Shown here piece after piece: positions 5,883-10,294 of a stretch of 10,294 nucleotides of DNA. The translations under genes were made by a program, and so were the position numbers. The notes below the pieces were generated by a model, which had not been told where the DNA came from, made no database searches, and saw nothing but the letters and a program-made list of their open reading frames with translations. Source of the DNA: Thermococcus sp. (GTDB lineage: Archaea > Methanobacteriota_B > Thermococci > Thermococcales > Thermococcaceae); the NCBI GenBank assembly GCA_021160985.1, contig JAGHBN010000169.1, positions 1 through 10,294 on the forward strand, read 5' to 3'. The first letter of the stretch is position 1, and each line of letters starts with the position of its first letter.

Positions 5883-7127
5883 ATGAGCCAGAGAGTTGCC
5901 GTCGCAGTGAGAAACGCATCCGTCGCAAACCGCTACCGCTACATCCCCAAGATGCCCCAGTGGTTTTACTCATTCGTGCCGTTTAAGGTAGCCACGGGTG
6001 GAAGCTCCGCCCTGGTCAGCCTCTACCTGCTTGAGCTCGGCGGAAACGCCTCGACAGTCGGATTAGCCCTCGCCCTTGGAAGCATGGCATCGATGCTCGG
6101 CGCACTGTTCTGGGGCAGGCTCAGCGACAGAACCCTGAGGAGGAAGCCCTTCATACTGCTCGGCTTCGCCAGCGTCCCGATTTTCCTCACTGCGATGGCC
6201 TTCGTAAGAACCCCCGCCCAGCTCATCGCGGTAAATACCCTGTATGCATTCCTCCTCGCTCCAACGCTGTCGGTTCCGATAGCCCTGGTTCTCAGAAGCG
6301 TCAGAAAGTACAGCTGGGACTACGCTATCGGCAAGTTCAACGAAATAAGCGGGTGGGGCTGGGTTCTCGGGCTGGTTCTCGGCTTCGGAATGTCGAGGTT
6401 CCTCACGATTCCCCAGCTGTTCATAGCCTTCGCCCTAATGGGCCTCCCATCGGTCTTCATGGGGAAGCGGATGATACGCGAGGCCCCAATATACATCAAC
6501 CGGCGTGCCATCAGAGCGTTCGGCAACTACGTCATCGAAAAGGCCCGCTACTTCCCGAGCTTCATCCTCCATACCAACTTCAGCCTCCCGGAGGGCCTGG
6601 GAAGGTTCTACATAGCCTTCCTGCTCTTCTGGATCTCAGCGGGCCTATACTTCCCTCAGATGCCCGTGCTCCTCACGAGCGAGGGCTACACGAGGGAGAT
6701 TGTCTACCTGGCGCTCATAGGAAACTCAATAGTCTCAGCAATGAACTACACCAGGGTTGGTGCCGCAATGGGTGAAAGGAAAGAGAGCGCCCTGAGGAAG
6801 GGGCTGCTCCTCCGCGCCGGGGCCTTCGCCGCGATAGCGCTCGGAACCCTCGTCTCCTCTCTGCTCCTCCCGTTAGCATTTGCCTCATACATAGTTGTGG
6901 GCTACTCCTGGGCCTTCATAGGAATCTCTTCGACAGCCATAGTGAGCGAGAAGGCTGGAGAAAAGGAGAAGGGCAGTGCCATGGGGACGTACAATGTCGT
7001 GAGCTCTGCGGGATACATCGCAGGGAGTGCCATAAGCGGAGCACTAGTCTCCTCTGCGGGCTTCGGGGCGGCGTTTGGCCTCGCGCTCGCCCTGGTTGGA
7101 GGGAGCATTGCCCTGCTGAAAAAGTGA
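5883..7127 (+). CDS. Major facilitator superfamily transporter
   Basis: 414-aa integral membrane protein of the MFS fold with about 11-12 hydrophobic segments in two halves. The first half ends near residue 190, followed by a basic cytoplasmic loop (about 193-230: KRMIREAP, NRRAIRAF, IEKAR). The family's loop 2-3 signature is visible as GRLSDRTLRRKP (78-89). A weaker second-half equivalent is GAAMGERKESALRKG. The N-terminus is a charged roughly 20-residue cytoplasmic tail. The substrate cannot be told; the sequence shows no specific sugar or drug signature and no acid-rich substrate motif. The start is well supported by AGGTGA 4 nt upstream. The gene is divergent from the channel operon and convergent with the sulfur reductase gene, 5 bp away. 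No T-run follows on its own strand, so its transcripts may run into antisense of the reductase gene. Confidence 0.9.
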   Translation: MSQRVAVAVRNASVANRYRYIPKMPQWFYSFVPFKVATGGSSALVSLYLLELGGNASTVGLALALGSMASMLGALFWGRLSDRTLRRKPFILLGFASVPIFLTAMAFVRTPAQLIAVNTLYAFLLAPTLSVPIALVLRSVRKYSWDYAIGKFNEISGWGWVLGLVLGFGMSRFLTIPQLFIAFALMGLPSVFMGKRMIREAPIYINRRAIRAFGNYVIEKARYFPSFILHTNFSLPEGLGRFYIAFLLFWISAGLYFPQMPVLLTSEGYTREIVYLALIGNSIVSAMNYTRVGAAMGERKESALRKGLLLRAGAFAAIALGTLVSSLLLPLAFASYIVVGYSWAFIGISSTAIVSEKAGEKEKGSAMGTYNVVSSAGYIAGSAISGALVSSAGFGAAFGLALALVGGSIALLKK

Positions 7128-7132
7128 AAAAA
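7115..7132 (-). terminator. T-tract terminator of the sulfur reductase gene
   Basis: Directly after the TGA at 7133 the minus strand reads TTTTTTCACTTTTTCAGC, two T-runs of six and five, typical of archaeal oligo-T termination. It lies inside the last codons of the convergent MFS gene. Confidence 0.5.
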
Positions 7133-8458
7133 TCAGAACTTCAGAACCCTAGCGAGGACTATGAGCGGGTCCCACACCGGGGCGAAGGGCGGTGCGTAGG
7201 CCAGGTCGGCGAAGAAAACGTCCCTCGTGGTGAACCCTGCCTGAATCATAGCGGCTGCCGTGTCTATCCTGGGCAGTATCTCGGCCCCGACGGCCTGGAC
7301 GCCGAGGAGTCTGTTGGTCTCGTTGTCCACCACTCCCTTCAGCCATACCTCCCTCGCGCCGGGGTAGTAGTGAGGTCTTGTGCCGGCCTTTATGAACGCC
7401 CTCCTGACGTCGTAGCCCTCCTTAATCGCCTCCGCCTCCGTGAGGCCAGTCTTTCCAATCTCCAGGTCAAGGAACTTCGTTACGCTCGTCCCAAGGACGC
7501 CCGGGAAGTGAATCTCCTTACCCGCGATGTTGCTCCCGGCGACGTAGCCCATCTTGTTTCCGGGTGGGGCAAGAGGGATCCAGACACGCCTGCCGGTGAT
7601 GATGTGCTTCGTTTCGGCGACGTCTCCAGCGGCGTAGACGTTCTCAACGCTCGTCTGCATCTTCTCGTTTGTCCATATCGCACCGGTTTCGCCTATTCTA
7701 ACCCCAAGCTCCCTCGCGAGCCCGGTATTTGGCTTTATTCCAGTCGCCACTATAACGAGGTCTGCTTTGTACTCCCCTGCGTCAGTGACAACTTTTTCAA
7801 CCCTACCATCACCCTCAAAGCGCAGGGTAAGCTCTTCCAGGCGGAGGTTGAGGCTCTCCCTAAGCTTTGCCTCAACGATGTCTGTAATCTCCTTGTCAAA
7901 GGTCTTTCTCAAAACCCGCTCACTCCTGCCTATGAGGGTCACGTTCTTGCCCCTCTCAACGAAAGCCTCCGCCATTTCCAGAGCTATGTATCCGGTGCCG
8001 ATGACCACAACGTCCTTAACGTCGTGCTTCTCCATGTACTCGGTTATGGCAACCGCGTCGGGCGGGAGGTCTGCAGTGAAGACTCCCTCCAGGTCGGAGC
8101 CCTCAAGCGGGGGAACCTGGGGCGAGGCTCCGTTGGCAAAGACGAGGTAGTCCCACTCGTAGGTGTGCTCCCCGTCCTCTTCACGAACCCTGACCCTACC
8201 CTGCTCGACCTCAATGACCTCCGCCTTCATGTGGAGGTCTATGCCGCGCTTTTTGATGAAGACCTCCGGCGGGTAGTGCATGAGCTTCTCCTTCGGCGAG
8301 AGCCCCTCCACCACATACGGGACTCCACAGGGGGCGTGGCTGACCCACTCCGTCGCCTCGAAGACCTTGACGTCCCATTCTGGCTTAAGCCTCTTGACGC
8401 GCGATGCGGCACTCATTCCAGCAGCACCGCCACCTATGATAACCACCGTCTTTCTCAT
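7133..8458 (-). CDS. nsr: CoA-dependent NAD(P)H sulfur oxidoreductase / CoA-disulfide reductase
   Basis: 441-aa cytoplasmic flavoprotein of the pyridine-nucleotide-disulfide oxidoreductase family, CoADR/NSR branch. In P. furiosus the homologue reduces elemental sulfur to H2S with NAD(P)H and CoA; relatives reduce CoA disulfide. FAD-binding GGGAAG is at residues 9-14; the active-site Cys44 in SHAPCGVPY is the only cysteine in the protein, as in single-cysteine CoADRs that form a Cys-S-S-CoA. The NAD(P) motif GTGYIA is at 154-159, and the second FAD motif VYAAGDVAE at 274-282. The C-terminal dimerisation domain ends in YAPPFAPVWDP (421-431). Start: TTG 8470 and GTG 8467 are in frame, but GGTGAT (8463-8468) sits 4 nt before ATG 8458, so the ATG is preferred and gives the family N-terminus MRKTVVIIGGG. 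NADH oxidase is the commonest alternative annotation. Regulation: see the SurR site. Confidence 0.93.
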   Translation of the reverse strand: MRKTVVIIGGGAAGMSAASRVKRLKPEWDVKVFEATEWVSHAPCGVPYVVEGLSPKEKLMHYPPEVFIKKRGIDLHMKAEVIEVEQGRVRVREEDGEHTYEWDYLVFANGASPQVPPLEGSDLEGVFTADLPPDAVAITEYMEKHDVKDVVVIGTGYIALEMAEAFVERGKNVTLIGRSERVLRKTFDKEITDIVEAKLRESLNLRLEELTLRFEGDGRVEKVVTDAGEYKADLVIVATGIKPNTGLARELGVRIGETGAIWTNEKMQTSVENVYAAGDVAETKHIITGRRVWIPLAPPGNKMGYVAGSNIAGKEIHFPGVLGTSVTKFLDLEIGKTGLTEAEAIKEGYDVRRAFIKAGTRPHYYPGAREVWLKGVVDNETNRLLGVQAVGAEILPRIDTAAAMIQAGFTTRDVFFADLAYAPPFAPVWDPLIVLARVLKF

Positions 8459-8475
8459 GATAATCACCAAAAGCG

Positions 8476-8492
8476 GTTCAAAACCTAAGGTT
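8476..8492. promoter_or_regulatory. SurR operator in the nsr promoter (GTTn3AACn5GTT)
   Basis: GTTCAAAACCTAAGGTT fits the extended SurR motif GTTn3AACn5GTT at every fixed base. It lies between the TATA box (8489-8500) and the inferred transcription start (about 8470), overlapping the downstream edge of TATA, where bound protein should block initiation. SurR is the Thermococcales regulator that binds when reduced and is released when sulfur oxidises its CxxC, so this promoter should be opened by sulfur. The motif match is seen; the binding is inferred. Confidence 0.8.
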
Positions 8493-8500
8493 AAAAAGGT
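8489..8500 (-). promoter_or_regulatory. nsr core promoter
   Basis: The minus strand reads ACCTTTTTAACC. It lies in the 60-bp gap after NMD3; initiation near 8470 gives a roughly 12-nt leader containing GGTGAT. Its T-run is also the first T-tract downstream of the NMD3 stop codon and may serve as that gene's terminator. Confidence 0.6.
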
Positions 8501-8518
8501 TGGTGGGAGGGGAAAGGG

Positions 8519-9685
8519 TCACTCCTTCTTCCGGAGAAAGTACCTCCTGCCCTTAACCTCAACCATGTGGTATATCTCGCCTTCCCTAAGCTCAATGCCG
8601 GGCCTTTCAAGCTCGTAGGTTTCATAAGTCTCCATGTCCATCAGCTGGACTTCAGTGGGTGTTATGCTGGTCACCATAGCCTCCCTCTTTTCGCTCTCCA
8701 CAGAGTCTATGCCCTCCCGCTTCACGGTCTTCCAGTCGCGGCGCTCCGTCTCACGGGTGACCAGGTTGGTGAGTGTCATACCCTTTCCGTCCACACCCTC
8801 CACCGTGTAAACGTTGCCGCGCCTGTCCTCAACTATGTCCCCCTTCCGGAACTTCGGGATTCTTATGCTCACGCTAGCACGGTGAACCTCTTTACTGGTC
8901 TGTCTGTCAACGCCAACCAGCTCGTAGGCCTCGCTTATAGTCCCGCCGAAACGCTCCTTTATCGCCTGGGCGAGCTTTCTGGCGCTCGAAGTGGAGCCCA
9001 TGTAGAAGTCCAGGCCTTCTTCCTTCTCTATGGTGTCCTGAATGAAGCCCATCCTGTCCCTGCGCATTATTTCGTCAACTTTCTCCTCGACGAGCTTTCC
9101 TATGGCCTTCCTTTCGTCCTCAGCCAGAGGCCTGCCCTCGGCACGAACCTGGAGGATTGCCTCGAAGTAGCCGCCGAGGAACTTCTGACACCTGGGGCAG
9201 ACCGTCTGGCGGACGTAGACGGTGACGTGCCTGGTCTCATCGTGGAGCTCATGCTGGAGCTCGTGGAGCCTGGCCTTAACGCGCACTTCATAGATTATTA
9301 TTGCCGGAAAGTGCTCTATGTGCCAGTCCACCGGCTGGAAAGCCACCACCGCCGCCCCAACCGGAAGGTCGTTTATTTCTTCGAGTTCCTCAACCGAAAC
9401 CACCTCGAAGTTCTCCACGCGCTCGTCGAGGGAATCTCCGAGCTCCTCAAGCAGGGCGTTGTCAGCAACTTCAAAGATAAGCTCCTCAAGCTCGTAGGTG
9501 CTCGGGTCAACCCAGACTCCCCTCTTTTTATAGCTCCCGCAGTTCTGGCAGAGTTCAGTGTTTATTTCGCCATCTATGAGAAGGACGGGGTTTTCCTTAC
9601 GGTAGCAGACCTGACAGAGGCCGTCTATAAGCGGACCGCCCTCGCTCTCGCTTATCCCGCACCTGTAGCAAAATCTCTCGCTCAT
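8519..9685 (-). CDS. nmd3: Archaeal NMD3 family protein (large-subunit ribosome biogenesis)
   Basis: 388-aa homologue of eukaryotic Nmd3, the adaptor that binds pre-60S subunits. Archaea have no nuclear export, so a role in large-subunit maturation is inferred. N-terminal zinc-binding pairs are intact: CxxC at 6/9, 24/27, 46/49 and 163/166 (FCYRCG, LCQVC, LCQNC, VCPRC). The middle region, with many His/Glu residues (HELQHELHDETRH, 141-153), carries the conserved NMD3 core. Residues 220-280 (EKEEGLDFYMGSTSSARKLA) correspond to the family's conserved domain, and 280-388 are small beta-barrel-like (KGDIVEDRRGNVYTVEGV). The eukaryotic C-terminal shuttling tail with NES/NLS is absent, as usual in archaea. 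Start: GTG 9694 is in frame, but GGTGA 5 nt before ATG 9685 favours the ATG. Next to a DUF424 gene with its own promoter in a 45-bp gap. Confidence 0.95.
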   Translation of the reverse strand: MSERFCYRCGISESEGGPLIDGLCQVCYRKENPVLLIDGEINTELCQNCGSYKKRGVWVDPSTYELEELIFEVADNALLEELGDSLDERVENFEVVSVEELEEINDLPVGAAVVAFQPVDWHIEHFPAIIIYEVRVKARLHELQHELHDETRHVTVYVRQTVCPRCQKFLGGYFEAILQVRAEGRPLAEDERKAIGKLVEEKVDEIMRRDRMGFIQDTIEKEEGLDFYMGSTSSARKLAQAIKERFGGTISEAYELVGVDRQTSKEVHRASVSIRIPKFRKGDIVEDRRGNVYTVEGVDGKGMTLTNLVTRETERRDWKTVKREGIDSVESEKREAMVTSITPTEVQLMDMETYETYELERPGIELREGEIYHMVEVKGRRYFLRKKE

Positions 9686-9714
9686 CTCTCTCACCGGTGG
9701 GTGGTGTGGTGGGA

Positions 9715-9727
9715 GGTTTAAAAAGGT
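9715..9727 (-). promoter_or_regulatory. NMD3 core promoter
   Basis: The minus strand reads ACCTTTTTAAACC, nearly the same as the nsr and MFS elements. Initiation about 25 nt on (near 9696) would place GGTGA at the very 5' end of an approximately 11-nt leader. The element begins 4 nt after the stop codon of the DUF424 gene and may also act as its T-tract terminator. Confidence 0.6.
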
Positions 9728-9730
9728 AGC

Positions 9731-10030
9731 TCAGAGGAAGAGCCTGGCCATCTGGGCGTGGGGAACCCCCTGGATCCTCAGAACCCTCTCCGGATCAACG
9801 TAGCCGAGCTCAATTGCCTTAGAAACACAGCGCTCACCGGTCAGGTTTGCTATCGTTGCCTCGTCGAGGAGCTCCCTGAGCCTCTCTTCCTCGACCAGCT
9901 CTCCCTTGTAAAACCGTTCTTTCACTTCTAATTTGAGCTCTCCTTCCCGGAAGGTCTTTCCGAGAAGCTCCTCGTCGCAAGCCGCTAAAAGAACCTCTCC
10001 CTGGACACGGTAGACCTTGATGTATATCAT
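9731..10030 (-). CDS. DUF424 (COG2412) family protein
   Basis: 99-aa soluble archaeal protein of the DUF424 family; the function is not established. Conserved family blocks seen: N-terminal IYIKVYRVQGEVLLAACDEELLGK-like strand-and-loop (residues 2-25), EVKERFYKG (35-43), ANLTGERCV (61-69), and the C-terminal block RIQGVPHAQMARL (85-97). Its alternating strands and helices suggest one compact alpha/beta domain. Family members are often found near translation and ribosome genes, which fits the NMD3 gene next to it. Start: GTG 10039 is in frame; I prefer ATG 10030, because it gives the family N-terminus MIYIKVYR and has GGTGG (10036-10040) 5 nt upstream. It has its own TATA box, 28 bp or more upstream. 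Confidence 0.9.
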   Translation of the reverse strand: MIYIKVYRVQGEVLLAACDEELLGKTFREGELKLEVKERFYKGELVEEERLRELLDEATIANLTGERCVSKAIELGYVDPERVLRIQGVPHAQMARLFL

Positions 10031-10057
10031 GAGCGCCACCGGATAAAAATGGGAGGA

Positions 10058-10070
10058 GGGTTTAAAAGAA
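10058..10070 (-). promoter_or_regulatory. DUF424 gene core promoter
   Basis: The minus strand reads TTCTTTTAAACCC. Initiation near 10038-10040 gives a leader of about 8-10 nt carrying the GGTGG ribosome binding site. It lies in the 57-bp gap after the partial gene at the right edge, whose transcription may end in the T-rich sequence around it (TTTCCTTCTTTCC, 10075-10087). Confidence 0.5.
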
Positions 10071-10087
10071 TTGGGGAAAGAAGGAAA

Positions 10088-10294
10088 TCATTCCCCAAGG
10101 GCCTCTTTGAGTATCCTGACGGCTGTGCTCTCTGCTATGTATGCGTTCCTTAGGTAGGCGAATACTCTGAAGTCGCCGAGGTGGAGGAGCAAGTTTCCTC
10201 CTGCCAGGTCAAGCGCCTTCTGGTAGTACTCTGCTGCAGTCTGGTTTGCAGCGAGGGCCTTCTGGAGGATTGTCTCGTTCACGCCGGCCTCAAG
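10088..10294 (-). CDS. Unrecognised protein, C-terminal 68 residues only
   Basis: The window edge cuts this gene, so only its end is visible. The frame is open from base 10294 to TGA at 10088; a GTG at 10282 is just an internal valine codon, not a good start, as no ribosome binding site is visible. The visible part is strongly helical: NQTAAEYYQKALDLAGGN, then LLLHLGDFRVFAYLRNAYIAES, then a final TAVRILKEALGE helix. Alternating hydrophobic positions suggest a helical bundle or a repeat-containing protein, not membrane segments. I do not recognise the family and infer no function. It is the first of three same-strand genes (this, DUF424, NMD3), each with an apparent separate promoter. Confidence 0.7.
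   Translation of the reverse strand, partial: LEAGVNETILQKALAANQTAAEYYQKALDLAGGNLLLHLGDFRVFAYLRNAYIAESTAVRILKEALGE

Noticed and set aside
7124..8488. 454-codon plus-strand open frame antisense to nsr
   Set aside because: Shadow of the GC-rich reductase gene; its composition is unusual, there is no ribosome binding site and no recognisable domain, and the opposite strand encodes a clear enzyme.
8567..9721. 384-codon plus-strand open frame antisense to NMD3
   Set aside because: Its length is a by-product of NMD3 codon use; it has no promoter, no ribosome binding site and no known motifs.

Overview
The window looks like the chromosome of a fairly GC-rich hyperthermophilic euryarchaeon of the order Thermococcales, most likely a Thermococcus. 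The basis is a tungsten aldehyde:ferredoxin oxidoreductase that lines up almost residue for residue with my memory of Pyrococcus furiosus AOR, a CoA-dependent sulfur reductase/CoA-disulfide reductase of the Pyrococcus/Thermococcus type, archaeal NMD3 and DUF424 genes, GGTGA ribosome binding sites, TATA-type archaeal promoters and very short leaders. No rRNA, tRNA, CRISPR array, insertion sequence or phage gene was seen. These assignments rest on recognition by eye, not on a database search.

Layout, left to right. (1) aor runs leftward out of the window, from 1798 down to base 1; only its last few codons are missing. (2) A gap of about 300 bp (1799-2100) holds the aor promoter, an upstream pair of imperfect repeats and a doubtful 28-codon ORF. 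(3) Three minus-strand genes follow: a 299-aa protein that looks like a HerA/VirB4-type ATPase with degraded catalytic motifs (2101-3000), a COG3199 NAD-kinase-like protein (3050-4186), and an unusual protein joining a CCCH cysteine/histidine knuckle, a beta-helix-like middle and a two-helix potassium channel pore (4191-5642). The channel and kinase-like genes are 4 bp apart and almost certainly form one operon. (4) A divergent intergenic region of about 240 bp (5643-5882) carries promoters for both sides and a perfect 9-bp inverted repeat. (5) A plus-strand MFS transporter (5883-7127) converges on (6) the sulfur reductase gene (7133-8458), whose promoter carries an exact match to the extended SurR motif GTTn3AACn5GTT. 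(7) Upstream of that, all on the minus strand, are NMD3 (8519-9685), a DUF424 protein (9731-10030) and the C-terminal end of an unrecognised protein (10088-10294).

Functionally, the window mixes peptide/sulfur-fermentation metabolism (AOR oxidises aldehydes with ferredoxin; NSR/CoADR spends NAD(P)H on sulfur or CoA disulfide under apparent SurR control) with ribosome or translation-associated genes (NMD3, DUF424). Between them lies a little-studied channel/kinase-like/degenerate-ATPase cluster. The items I would follow up first are the CCCH–beta-helix–K+ channel protein with its kinase-like operon partner, the apparently dead HerA-like ATPase, and the SurR operator.
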